From Ambrosia x helenae (taxonomy: Eukaryota; Streptophyta; Magnoliopsida; Asterales; Asteraceae), in the NCBI GenBank assembly GCA_030844895.1, contig CM061224.1, positions 4,055,591 to 4,119,590 of the forward strand: a DNA stretch of 64,000 bases, in the 5' to 3' direction. Shown here one piece after another: positions 10,347-21,796 of this stretch (the first letter of the stretch is position 1; each line of letters begins with the position of its first letter). Under the pieces are notes generated by a model. The model made no database searches. It worked only from the letters and a program-made list of their open reading frames with translations, and had not been told where the DNA came from. The position numbers were made by a program, and so were the translations under genes.

Positions 10347-12950
10347 ATGAGTGTGATAGGGTTTGATATTGGGAATGAGAGCTGTGTTATTGCCGCTGCG
10401 AAGCGCGGTGGGGTTGATGTGTTGTTGAATGATGAATCGAAGCGTGAGACGCCTGCTGTGGTGTCATTTGGAGATAAGCAAAGGTTTTTGGGTGCTGCAG
10501 GGGCTGCGTTTGCTACGGCTAATCCGAAGTCAACGATTTCTCAGATTAAGAGGTTGATTGGTAAGGTGTATAAGGAGGTTGAGGCAGAGCTTAAGCTGCT
10601 ACCGTTTGTGACTCGTGAGGGTCCTCGTGGTGGTATTTTGATTGAGTTGGAGTATTTGAAAACTAAAATGAGGTTTACGCCGGTTGAGATTTTGGGGATG
10701 CTGTTTAAACATTTGAAACAGATCACGGAGAAGAATCTTGAATCGAGCGTTGTTGACTGTGTGATTGGGATCCCGTCGTATTTTACAGACTTGCAAAGGC
10801 GTATGTATCTTGATGCTGCACAGATTGCTGGTTTGAAACCTTTGAGGTTGATGCATGATGGTACTGCCATTGCGTTAGGTTATGGTATGTACAAGACTGA
10901 TTTGTCTAACTCGGGACCAACTTATGTTATGTTTGTCGACATTGGGCACTGTGACACTCAGGTGACGGTTGCAGCTTTTGAACAAGGGAAGATGAGTATA
11001 CTCGCTCATTCTTTTGATCAGAACTTGGGAGGCAGAGATTTTGATGACGTCATATTCAATCATTTTGCAGCGCAGTTCAATGAAAAACACAAAATCGATA
11101 TTTATTCCAATGCACGTGCTTCTGTAAGGCTTAGGGCGTCATGTGAGAAGGTGAAGAAAGTTCTCAGTGCCAATACAGAAGCACCGCTTAGTATCGAGTG
11201 TTTGGTTGGGGATATAGATGTGAGAGGAATCATAACCAGAGAAGAGTTTGAGAGTCTGTCATCCAAGTTGTTAGACAGGGTTATTATTCCTTGCAGGATG
11301 GCTTTAAAGGACTCTGGCTTACGTGTTGATAAGTTATATACCATTGAGCTTGTCGGTTCTGGCTCCCGCATACCGGCTATAACGAGAATTCTAACTTCGT
11401 TCTTGAAGAAAGAACCAACGAGAACACTTAATGCTAGTGAATGTGTTGCTAGGGGGTGTGCTCTTAGTTGTGCAATGCTTAGCCCAACGCAACAAGTTCT
11501 GGACTATAAGGTCTTTCTCTAATGCTCTACTGTAAAACTCTCCTTGTTTTAATATGCATATTTGTTGTTAAAGATTTATGTTATGTTTTCTTACTGTATG
11601 CAGATTAGGGAGTCATTTCCATACTCGATAGTAATTTCTTCACCCCAAGGAGAATTTACGGTCTTTCCAAAAGGCAGTCCATTTCCAAGCCAGATGACGA
11701 GAACGGATACTGGAAACGCTTCACGTGTTTTTCATCTCGTATACATCAAAGAGAGGAATTTTCCTGCAGGAATATCGCATAGAGCTGGTTGTTTTGAGGT
11801 AACAATCTCGTACTTGTGTGCCTATCATGTTATAATATTGCATGTGCTCTAGGCATTTGTGCTTACACTTGCTATGCTTTGCCCATTGGTACCTTGATAT
11901 AGTTGTTAAATGTTCTTTCAGATCAGTCCATCTGAACCCTCTGATGCAGAAAAGGTGAAGGTCGAGTTTAAAGTGAAACTTAACGTCCATGGAATTGTTA
12001 AAATAGATTCCGCGACAGTAAGGATTGCTTATTATTTATTACACCAGTGTTGAACATAGGTTCATTAAAAGCACCATTATATCATTCTTAATTTTTTATG
12101 GCTTCAGATCCTAGAAGATAAACGCCATTACCCTTGGAAGATGACGTTTCTGGCCAACAGTAATACATTGAATCTTTTAACTTCTGAGAACTTAGATGTC
12201 TCAACAACAAATGATGAGCTAAATGAAGCTATACAGAATGAAACAGAGTTGACAGAACAAGATATAAAGGTGGAGGAAACTAAGGACCAACGGAACACCC
12301 TCGAGTCTTTTGTCTATGACACTCGTAGCAAGGTACCAGTTTATTGGAATAACCAAATAATGTGGCCCTGATTCCTCGGATTGCATATGGATTGACAACA
12401 TTTGTGTAATTTAGCTTTCTGGTGCCTACCGGAGCTTTGCCACAGATTCAGAGAAGGAGGAACTCACTAACAGTCTGCAAAAAACCGAAGACTGGCTGTA
12501 CGAAGACAGTGATGATGAATCTGAACAAGACTATACTGGAAAACTCAAAGATCTCCAAAAGGTACCTATAAAAATGCTACTTTTAAGATGTTAATCCTCC
12601 GTGTGTAACATCATGCATGCACAAGTCTAATATCGTTTGTTTTTTGCAGTTATTAGAACCAATTGAAAATAGATACATGGAACAAAATGCTATAGAAAAA
12701 GCAACAGAAACTCTGCAAACTTGCATTGCAAAACATCGTTCTTATGCTGATTCACTGCCAGCTGACAAGAAAGATGATGTATAGTCTATTCCTTTTGTTC
12801 TTACTTTATTATCTAATCGAAAAATGATTACTCCCACAATGCATATAACCTCAATGTGTTTTTAATGATAATTTTGAATTGTAGTAACATTATTTATCCT
12901 GTCATCTTTCATCACAACTAGTTGTGATATTGATACAAAAACTTTTATAC

Positions 12951-13021
<71 letters not shown>

Positions 13022-14658
13022 CAATGCAATCAAAGGGGATGCTTAAGTGTAAGTTGTGTTATCAGCCTTCTGCTGTCAAAGTAGCTCACACACTTCTGCA
13101 CAGGTTAAAAGTTTATGTACTGAAGCTGAGCAGTGGCTTAGCAGTCTCTCTCAAAAGCAATTATCTCCAAAGACCTTAGCTGAAATCAATCACGTTACAG
13201 AAGTTCTTGAGAGGTTAGCTTTAATAGAATCTTCTCTTAATTTAGGATTGACTATCTATGATTTCAAATAATACTGAATCATCTACAGCTCAAGTAGATT
13301 TTCGGTTGAGCATAAGCATGAATGCACGATGATTGGCTTGAATAAGAATTCAACCTAATTTCATTAAGGTTCACAGAAATCTATGTCAGGGTTTACGAAA
13401 TTTGGCTGAAAGAATCTCTCATAAAAACATATCCTTTGTCATGTCACCATCCTATATAATAAGAATTGTGCAAAATTGCTTTTAGTTGATAATTAATTTT
13501 TTTTGGATAACCGTGAGAACCCGTACCAGAAACTCACAAGCCCCATCAATACCCTGCTAACCAGTGGGACTATTTAAAATCCAGTTTGTGCTGGAAGGTG
13601 ACCTTTGAGGGGTTTAAGGAGATCAGATACCTGTGGAAGCCGGATTTATTAGTTGATAACTCGTGTCGTCAGAAACTGCAAATCGTCTAATTTTCACATT
13701 ACTTTCGTTTTATGATGTCTTTCTTTTTTCAGGGACTTTAAAAGCATAATCAGGTCCATATCTTCAGCCTCGAGGCATGAGGAACCTGTGCACTCAGACC
13801 AAAGGGACCAAACAGTGGAAGCGGACCAACCCGTGTACTCTGAAAATGCTATGGCAGAAACAACAAACCAGATGCAAGCTTGTTTTGCACACTATTATTC
13901 GGTTGCCGAATCACTGCCAGCGGACAAGAAAGAGAAGGTATAACTTAGCTCTTTTGCTCATACGTTACTACTTAATGCATGGAAATGATTACTCCCCACA
14001 TCCCATACAATCAAATTGGTAGTGTTTTCTTAATGTTTAATTTAAATCGTATTCTGCTTTGTCTTTGTTCATTCATTTTTAGTTACAAAAACCTTCCATT
14101 CAAGGGATAAATACAATGCAATCAAAGGGGGATGTTTGAGTCTTAATTAAGATATCACTATCAGCCATCCTGTCAAAGTAATCCACTCTTTCTTGCAGAT
14201 AATAAATGCATGTATTAAAGCTGAGAAGTGGTTTAATGCTCACTCTCACAAGATCTTGTCAGCTGACGACATTAATCGAGCTATAGCGTTTGTTGAGAGG
14301 TTTGTTTTTATCGACTCTTTTGGTTGAGCTTTAAGTGCTAACTTGTGTCTTTAGAAACTTTAATCACCAGCTTGTCACATTATGTGCTACTTAGTACTTA
14401 TTCTGTCATATTGTCAGCAAATGCGAAATAATAATCAGTTCCAAGCCTTCATCCCCAAAGCACGAGGAACCCAAGGGCAAGCAAAGGGACCAGCCTGTGG
14501 ACTCATACCAAAACCAGCCCATGGACTCAGACCAAAGGGACCAACACATGGACATGCACTACACTGATCAACCTACTGACGACCAAACGGACGAATCAAT
14601 GGACACGGACCAAAGGGACACAGATGATGACAGTCAACCAGAAATAAATCCTTTTTGA
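10347..14658 (+). CDS. HSP70-16: Heat shock protein 70 family, HSP110/HSP70-16-like, 10 exons
   Basis: Predicted exons: 10347-11510, 11604-11798, 11922-12017, 12108-12332, 12415-12561, 12650-12778, 13104-13213, 13733-13937, 14199-14299, 14418-14658. All introns are GT-AG and the frame stays open, giving 870 aa. Residues 1-388 form the nucleotide-binding domain: GFDIGN at 5-10, FVDIGH at 196-201, VGSGSRIPAI at 336-345. Exons 2-5 give the substrate-binding region (VFPKG, LNVHGIV, LESFVYDTRSK), followed by an acidic helical tail. Close similarity to Arabidopsis HSP70-16 (about 760 aa) suggests a cytosolic or nuclear nucleotide-exchange factor and holdase partner of HSP70. The length excess comes from a duplicated exon block in the C-terminus: exons 6-7 resemble the end of exon 8 plus exon 9, both blocks carrying SLPADKK. 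The predicted C-terminus is rich in SDQRDQ-like repeats. Family assignment is secure; expression of the duplicated exons is untested. Confidence 0.93.
12955..13019. repeat. (TA)n microsatellite in HSP70-16 intron 6
   Basis: About 30 TA units lie inside the intron between exons 6 and 7. The paralogous intron between exons 8 and 9 reads 'caagggataaatacaatgc' at the matching place with no expansion. The repeat therefore grew after the exon-block duplication, or was lost from the second copy. Confidence 0.95.
13493..13649 (-). mobile_element. SINE-like insertion in HSP70-16 intron 7
   Basis: A poly(T) start and an 11-bp direct repeat TTAGTTGATAA (13482-13492 and 13649-13659) flank about 157 bp unrelated to the host intron. 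The related intron 9 of the same gene lacks this block. The tail at the left end makes it a minus-strand retroposon; no clear box A or box B was made out. Confidence 0.55.
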
Positions 14659-14851
14659 TTGGAGTCAAACACACGATATATATTCAGGTTTCTTTGACCG
14701 CTGCTAACTTTGCCTATTAAGCTATTATCCATGCTACTTGATGCTTTCATGATCTTTAATATATGTTTTGAAAACTTTACTGCATACCATTTCTCCGCGA
14801 GTATTTTGTAGTCACATATGCTTTTTGATAATATTCAGTAACTTTTCATGA

Positions 14852-14857
14852 TTTATT
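14852..14857 (-). terminator. Candidate poly(A) signal AATAAA of the MATE gene
   Basis: On the minus strand AATAAA lies about 115 nt downstream of the MATE stop codon, inside the 314-bp gap before the convergent HSP70-16 stop. The position is plausible for a plant near-upstream element. No equally good signal was seen for the HSP70-16 side, where the nearest candidates are AT-rich (atatatattc near 14677). Confidence 0.5.
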
Positions 14858-14972
14858 GGTTACATTATCACACAAAATGCTAAATATGATTCAGTCATTG
14901 ATGTGCATGAATGTGATTGTACCCAAATCCAAATGATCCAATCCAAATCGAGATACTCACTTCGACTTCTTT

Positions 14973-15067
14973 TCATTCCTTCAAAAGATCTCCTTTGTTT
15001 GCTTCCCATTTATCCAAACGTTTGTTAGTTTTTTCCACCTGGTTTTTACATTGTCGCGCCAAAAATT

Positions 15068-15105
<38 letters not shown>

Positions 15106-18100
15106 AAAAAGAACAAGAAAAAATATTTGTAATACCTCTTTATTCCAGTCTGTACGAAATGTAGACCATAGTAAAATGAAGGTTTGCATCCCGGTTCCTC
15201 CGATCATTCCTGACCATATTCCCTATTATTAAGATACAATGGATCTGCATGTAAGTTTATGAAAATACAGAATAGTTATCTGTATGTATATGTATGATTT
15301 ATAAATGGTACCTTAACTCCAAGTTTGAAATGGAAGCCGAGAAGAAGACCGAGGGGGATGCCTACAATGTAATAGCATCCGACGTTCACATATGCCACAT
15401 AAGCTTGCCATCCACACCCAACAGCCACACCTTGAATTCATTCATCATGTTAGATTCATAGGTTGACAATGACTGATGTGCAGGACCATTCAATTAATGA
15501 CATGTACGTTTATATACCTGATAATACAGGTTGTATGCCATTAAGAATGATGGTGACAGCCAATAGTGGGCAAAGATCAGACACTGCATGTGCAACGGTT
15601 TCACCACCAGTGAACGCGTAGCTAATAACATGTCGCGCTGACAAAACAATCATTGCTTCGACTAGTGCAATGAGAAATGAGACCGTTGTGACTGTTAACA
15701 CTGAAAACGCTGCGGCTTTTGGGTTTCCTGCTCCAAGCTCGTTTCCAACCCTAACGCTGTTATTTTAAAAGAAAAGACATGTCAACTCTCACTATAGAAT
15801 AGACAACTTTCACTGACAAACAGAACCGTCGTGAAAGTGATTCGACAGCAATTCGTCAGTGATGTTCCGTCGGTAAATTGGGTGTGGATAATACATTTTT
15901 GACAGATAAGACTGGTGGGTGTGGGGATGCGAGAGAGGGAGACGGGGGGTGGGGGGCGGTGGTTGAGACGGGGACGGGGGCGAGAGACGGAGTGGTGGCG
16001 AAAGGTGATTGGTGCTGAATGGTGATTGGTGCGTCCCTGTCGTTATGGGGGAGACAGGGGAGATGAGGGACGGGGGTGGGGGCAGTGGTTGGGAAGAGGG
16101 AGACGGAAAAGGTGGTGGGACGGGGGTTGCCTCGTATGTGCACCCACCGGCCTAAGTTAGTTTCCATTTTGTTTGGAATCCGTCAATGATTACTGACAAA
16201 TGCGCATTGGTGATATACATTCTAGGAGTGTATCTTTATATGAGAAAACTCACCTAGCAGCTGCATTGAACCCAATTGAGACCATGAACAAGAACCCATT
16301 GACACCCATGCTGCATATAAGTTGATTCCAAAATAATAATCAGTACACATTATATTAAACTTTGAGCTAGCATGGGGTAATATGATATTTTTACACAAAT
16401 TTAATAGATAAGTGATGAAAAAAAAAACCCAAATTTAATCTTTCGGATCAAAATGATTATTTGAGTACACCAAAGAAAAGACGCTCAATGAGGTCATCCT
16501 TCTTTTTTTAGTGTCACATGGCATTATCCCTCTTATTTCCCTCAAAAAGTCTTTCTCTCTCATGTTTCCTCCATAATTTTTAAACATTAACTTTTATATA
16601 CGAGATTTTTTAAAGAAAAAAATTACACCAAATTAACGAGCGTTTTTTATCTTTCTAACGAAAACCATAGTGCCAAACGACTTTTTGTGGGGTTTTGTTC
16701 ACACAGAAAAAAAACACAATGTGTTCAAGTAATTCATTAATCATGTATAGGCAAGTCCCTAATCATGTTCAAACCAGTAAATATGAATTATATTTTCATC
16801 AAGAGCAGAATACGTTAAATCCACTCATTTAAAAAAAAGTCACATCTTCAAAACCACCGCCCCAATCATGCTCCTCAATGGTTGCTTCTAACTCTGCTCC
16901 TCATCCAAACATATATCTTCTTTTTAATATACATTTTCATTCTTGTTCAAATGGTTAAAAATTTTGTACGTTTTCTCATATTGTAGTACATTAATTTCTA
17001 TGTTACATCATAACACATATTTTAACACTTCATTTAAATTTGCCTATCTCAAAAAGTTTCCGGGATATAATCATAGTGCAATAATAGATTGAAAGAATAT
17101 GTTCCCTCGTGGAACATGAATATATATACCTTGTGGGCCTCTTGATCGAATAAAGATGTTTAATATTTATTTGGCGTGTCTTGTGCCTGTGGCAATAGAT
17201 TCGGGCCGATTGGCCCACTTGATTCGTTTACTATTGCAATTTAATGTGTGGGCCTATTTAAAATGGCCCAAATTCTTAAATGCTTAAACAGAACATAATA
17301 AAGATTAAAGATGACACTAACCAAACAGAAAGTGCATCCAATGCTAGCTCAGGGTTCTCAAGCAACCCTGTAATCAACACCAAGATCTGAAAATACCATG
17401 TCTCCAAACATAACATCACGGCCGATCCACTCGACAATTTTACGAACTCCCAAAGCCCACCGAACGCCTTTGGGCTGAACCCGGTCCATGTAGCCTTGCA
17501 TCTATGGCTCATCAAGATGTAAACACATTGACCAACAACTATAATCCACCATGACAAACTTAAGGTCAAAGAAGCACCTAGCAACCCCAATCCTAACTTG
17601 TAGACCATGATCCAAGAAAGTACCAAGTGCACAACTAGTGTTCCGGCTGAAATATAAGCACTTGGAGCCACAATACTTTGAGCTTGAAGGAACTTTTGCA
17701 TAGGAAAGTTGAAAGCATACGCGAATACTTGAGGAATGAGACCATAGACAAATAATGCTGCGGCCGATGCCATTGATGGCGATTGGCCAAGTGAAATCAA
17801 AATCGGTTTACAAAATATGTAAACTATAGTGATTGGGATGGCTGTTACTAAGAGAACAATTGATGATCTTTGAAGGTATACTCCAAGCATGTCATGTTTT
17901 TGTGCCCCAAATGCTTGACCACATAGCGTCTCCACTGCGCTACCCATCCCGAGCTAGAATCAAACATATACAACTATATAAGCATTGTGTCAAATAATTT
18001 TTTTTCCCATAAAAGTGTTTTTATACGTGGTTATTTTATTTTATTTTAATTTATTTTATGTTGGTTTCTAGACCATCAGCTAAGCAGACTCTAAAGGTTA

Positions 18101-18576
18101 CTAAATCAATTTAGAGTCTGCTTACTGATGTAGCGGACTACCAAAAAACCAACTTAAAATTAAAAGCCACCCGCAAACACTTTTACAATTCCTAAACCAC
18201 CTACACATCAAATGTTTTACTAGACCACAATTCAGAAACTCACCATGAGGCCATAAGCGAAGAGTTGGATCCCTTGGTTACCAAGGGAGGCGGCCGCGAG
18301 TTCAAGGTTTCCAAGTTGGCCAGAAAAGATTCTAGTGGAGATAGACATGGCGTTGTTGATCAAGTAAACCATCACCGCGGGTGCAGCCAACTTAAACAGT
18401 AGATTAAGCTCGATCCAGGACGCGGCTGCTAGCCGCCTGATCAAGGGTGTATCGGTGTTGGAAAGCACCCTCTCCAGCTCCACGCTGCCACCATGGCTAG
18501 AGGCAGCCTGTGAACTTGAGGAGTTTTGAACAGGTTCTAAGAGAGGATGGTGTGGTTCATTTGTCTGGGAGTCCAT
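14973..18576 (-). CDS. MATE-family efflux transporter, DTX40-like, 7 exons
   Basis: Predicted exons in transcription order: 18576-18244, 17953-17322, 16310-16254, 15756-15518, 15430-15312, 15222-15136, 15038-14973. All junctions are GT-AG and keep frame, giving 510 aa, the usual plant MATE length. A hydrophilic N-terminus of about 60 residues precedes a membrane protein with the expected two MATE halves. Family hallmarks include LGMGSAVETLCGQAFGA at the exon 1-2 junction, LCLETWYFQILVL, FNAAARVRVGNELGAGNP across exons 3-4 (with the splice codon as read), and ILNGIQPVLSGVAVGCGWQ. Similarity as remembered is highest to the Arabidopsis DETOXIFICATION 40/TT12 group. Such proteins export cations, flavonoids or alkaloids against H+ at the vacuole or plasma membrane. 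The substrate cannot be read from the sequence. It is convergent with HSP70-16. Confidence 0.93.
15069..15104. repeat. Poly(T) tract in MATE intron 6
   Basis: About 36 consecutive T on the plus strand (A on the MATE strand) lie in the 97-nt last intron, just upstream of the final 66-bp exon. No associated SINE body was recognised. Confidence 0.9.
15880..16150. repeat. G-rich low-complexity block in MATE intron 3
   Basis: This stretch is far more GC-rich than the rest of the intron and is full of gagacggggg and ggtggg runs. It can be read as an open but proline/serine-rich frame on the minus strand, which looks like a composition artefact. It may be an insertion or a captured fragment; no inverted repeats or TSD were found. 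Confidence 0.35.
18008..18190. mobile_element. Fold-back MITE in MATE intron 1
   Basis: Outer arms read 'ataaaagtgttt' on the left and 'aaacacttttac' on the right. An inner near-perfect hairpin pairs 'catcagctaagcagactctaaa' (about 18073-18094) with its reverse complement at about 18109-18129, with one bulged base. No coding capacity is seen. A clear TSD was not identified, so the superfamily is open. Confidence 0.5.
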
Positions 18577-18725
18577 TTTTATAAAAATAGATAGGTTGGC
18601 TTTCACTTGTATTTTAATTAATATATAGGAAGACAAAGATTTGTATGTTTTGTGTTGGTATTTTTTTTATTTTTAATATCAACTTGTAAAGTTCAAAAGA
18701 ACGTGTTATGTGTGATCATATGGTT

Positions 18726-18727
<2 letters not shown>

Positions 18728-18759
<32 letters not shown>
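18728..18759. repeat. (TA)n microsatellite upstream of the MATE gene
   Basis: About 16 TA units lie roughly 150 bp upstream of the MATE start codon on its strand, within the expected promoter region. Confidence 0.9.
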
Positions 18760-18762
<3 letters not shown>

Positions 18763-18826
18763 AACGGCTAATTTCTTACACCATTTTCTTTACACCTTTT
18801 ACACGTTTTTTTTCCTTTCTATCACT

Positions 18827-19019
18827 AGGCTATAACCTAAGTGGTATCATAGTTTGATACTTTAATGTTTGAAAGTTGAACATCATAATTTACCACATGT
18901 GGGGGTTCCACCTGGGGAGATCCCTAATCCAGGTGGAATGGGTAATCAGTACAAGATGGCCCAGGGTGTTGACCGGAGCTCCACCGGTTGCACCACTTGC
19001 CGTTCAAAAAAAAAAAAAA
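18827..19019 (+). mobile_element. SINE-like element, plus strand
   Basis: A box-A-like 'aggctataacctaagtgg' near 18828, a middle region with 'gggttccacctgggg', and an end 'cttgccgttc' followed by 14 A match the layout of the other SINEs here, which end in GGCCGTTC plus A tail. No TSD was recognised. Confidence 0.45.
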
Positions 19020-19250
19020 GCATGATGATATCTTAATACAATCATTATTATTAAATGAAAATCTCTAAACTCTTTAATTCATAATTTAATCACCGGGATC
19101 TTTTAAGAGGAAAAAATCGTATTAAAGTTTAGTAAAGTAGGTAGATAAATAATTTTTTTCCAAAAAAAAAAAAAAAGGTAGATAAATAAATTCATATCAA
19201 GTATGTTATTTAAAGTTGATGCTTTCTTTACCTAGTTTAACAAATCTTAA

Positions 19251-19472
19251 TTTTTTTTTGAACGGCCAACAAATTGGAATCACTCACGGAATACTAGAGT
19301 ATCATCGTGCCACCAATGTTGCCACGCGATCATATTCCACCACCAAGTCACCAATTCAGGAGGAAACTCATAATTATGAGAAAACCCCCTTTGTGAGATT
19401 CGACCCCAGGACCTTATGGTCCCTAAGTCTTATCTCACCACCAAGATACCGCTGGGCTATAATGCCTTTGGC
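19251..19472 (-). mobile_element. SINE, minus strand, 12-bp TSD
   Basis: The element is bounded by a perfect 12-bp direct repeat AACAAATCTTAA (19239-19250 and 19473-19484). Poly(T) and 'gaacggccaacaa' mark the 3' tail on the minus strand. Reverse-complement box B ('gagattcgacccc') and box A ('gctgggctataatgcc') lie near 19397 and 19451. Confidence 0.8.
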
Positions 19473-20184
19473 AACAAATCTTAATGATTTTCGACATTGT
19501 ATTAAAATCTATCGAATTGCCTTGGTTAGAAACATAGATAAATAAGAAAGTTTAGTTAGAAGAGAGAGGCTATTGTACAAAGGCTCCTTAAAATACAAAG
19601 TGTAAGAAGCAATCCTGACCATCGATCTTTGTTTTAATCAAAATCATCCTAAATTAATTACCCACGTTTGTTTTTAGGGTGTAAAAGTTTACAATCCCTC
19701 CTGATTCTCCTCCTCACAACCATCCACCATTACTAGATCTTCATCATCAGCGCCGTTCAACTAACCTCCGACCACCATCAAAATCATGCAACCTGAATCT
19801 TATTATAACAATCGCAGGTGAAGGGAAGGAAATCTATAAGCTTACAATCATCAACAGAACACTGTTTACCAAGATTTGGGATTGCCGGCGTACCCATTCT
19901 CAACCAAGCCAAACAATATTGTTTTGCAATTTTCATTTCATAATAAGCGATCAATCGATTTGCTCTGAAACATGCTATGTTTTTTTTTAAACAAAAAAAA
20001 AACAGAGGATTATACAGATGTTGAAAAAACACTCCAAAATAAAAGAGTAACCATCTAAAGGTAAATAAATAAGATGAAATGTATAAACGTGCGTTATCCT
20101 TGCAAAAAACTTTTATGAACGCAAGTTATGTTTTCAAAAGAAAAACAGAGCATGGTTAAATATAAACAGAGCTACAAAAAAAAA

Positions 20185-20460
20185 CTAAAAATGCACCCAT
20201 AAAACGCACTAATAAAAACAAAAACGCACCCATAAAATCATAAAACGCATCCATAAAAATCATAAAACACACCTTCATCTCTCAAAGGCAGAACAACAAA
20301 ATAAGCACTCAAAGACATGTACCCATAAAACGCACTCATAAAAACATAAAACGCACTCATAAAATCATAAAACGCACCCATAAAAAAATCAAAAAACACA
20401 TGCTACATTAATCGTCATTTTTATGTAATCACCCATAAAATCATAAAACGCACCTTCATC
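20185..20460. repeat. Degenerate minisatellite, units of about 20 bp
   Basis: The motif AAAACGCACCCATAAAATCAT recurs about ten times with variation (CGCACTCAT, CGCATCCAT) and some unrelated spacers. It lies inside the left part of the Mutator-like element. Confidence 0.7.
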
Positions 20461-20517
20461 TTCATATTCTTATTGATCATCAAAAATCTTCTTCTTCTTT
20501 TTCATTTTGTTGACTAC

Positions 20518-21776
20518 TGATGGGTTAGCTAAAAGACGTGAATAAAAACACCATTAAGTGAACTTTAAAGAATGATAAGTTGTCAAAATGGTGTTGCTTT
20601 GATGATAGTATGTATTTCAGGATTTGATGATTAAAGGGGACAAATATGACGTCTTGGAGCGGTTCGGGCAAGAAACAGAAGCTTACGCGAGTTGAAAAAC
20701 CGAAAACGACGAGAAACAGGTTTTTGGCGTAGGATACGCCAAAATTGGCGTACCCTACGCCATTGGCGTAGGCAGAGACAGTTAAGCTGGCGTAGGCCAG
20801 CAGGATTTAGCTCAGGCAAAACTGAACTAGCGTAGGATACGCCAAAAGTGGCGTATCCTACGCAAAAAGTCAAAATCGGTCAAAACCTTCCTTTTTTCAA
20901 GTCAAAGCTGGTGGAATGAGTTTTAATGCCAAATTTATGAAGGAAGACCTGTTTGGTGGCTGTTTCATGTATAGTTCACTATATCAATCATCACCATTGA
21001 AGACAAAAATCACACACCATTCTCCAAATTCTAACACACAATTATTCTACAAGCATTTCTACACAATTCCTTTGAAGATTGAAGATCACATTTTGAAGAT
21101 GATGAACACCATAGCCATGTGTGGCTAAAACTCTTGTATTACACTAGGGATGTAAGTTTTTGATACCTAGGGCTTAACATTTGGGCATTGCATTGCTTAA
21201 ACTTTTGATTAATGTTTTTATGTACTTGAATTACCAGTGTTGATTAGTGATTAATCTGATGTTGAAATCATTTCTAGTTAATTGATCTTGTGCCAATTTC
21301 TAAATGATATGAACATGGTTCCTTGCATCAACACTATCATAGGATTGTATGTTCTAAATGATGAAGTATAGTTTAGTCCATTGTGAATGTTGATAAAACT
21401 TGATACCTAAGTTTATTGAGCAATCAATCCGTTAGTACCAATTGCATTATCATTGTTTATCCAATTATGCCTAATTGTTGAAAGCCTTAGTGTTCAATTA
21501 CCCAATTCCTTAGTGTAATCATCTCTATCTTATTGTTACAAGTATTATTAATCATTTCTTACAAATTTCATTTTAAGCTTCATATTAATCAACAACTATT
21601 CATTCAATTCTAAACATCAATTCATAACTCATATAAGTAATTAGCATCTTCATAATTGACAATTTCAAAGTTAACTAGGAAATACTCACTAACCACACGC
21701 TCCTTGGATTGATACCCTACTTACCCTATCTACATAGGTTAATTAGGTTTTGCATGACCCTAACGACAGGTCATCA
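20518..21776 (+). repeat. Athila 5' LTR (1259 bp)
   Basis: It begins TGATGGGTTAGC and ends GACAGGTCATCA. A GC-rich patch at about 20726-20863 carries repeated GGCGTA motifs in strong hairpins, including a perfect 15-bp stem at 20830-20863. Short open frames inside the LTR are not considered genes. Confidence 0.95.
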
Positions 21777-21778
21777 AA

Positions 21779-21796
21779 TGGCGCCGTTGCCGGGGA
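21779..21796 (+). other. Athila primer-binding site
   Basis: TGGCGCCGTTGCCGGGGA directly follows the left LTR after two bases. This string is a known hallmark of Athila/Tat-group elements and fixes the orientation of the element. Confidence 0.9.

Noticed and set aside
10541..11371. Several minus-strand frames of 70-110 codons
   Set aside because: They are antisense to HSP70-16 exon 1.
15856..16167. Proline/serine/threonine-rich open frame on the minus strand
   Set aside because: It lies within MATE intron 3 in a G-rich low-complexity block; composition alone keeps the frame open.
20185..20460. Regularly spaced short repeats that might suggest a CRISPR array
   Set aside because: The repeats are degenerate and of variable spacing, and the DNA is plant nuclear; it is a minisatellite.
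20631..20873. Minus-strand open frame repeated at 24962-25204
   Set aside because: Both copies lie in the Athila LTRs and cover the GGCGTA hairpins; the repetition reflects LTR identity.
20916..21128. Plus-strand open frame repeated at 25247-25459
   Set aside because: Also an LTR-internal frame; no support as a gene.
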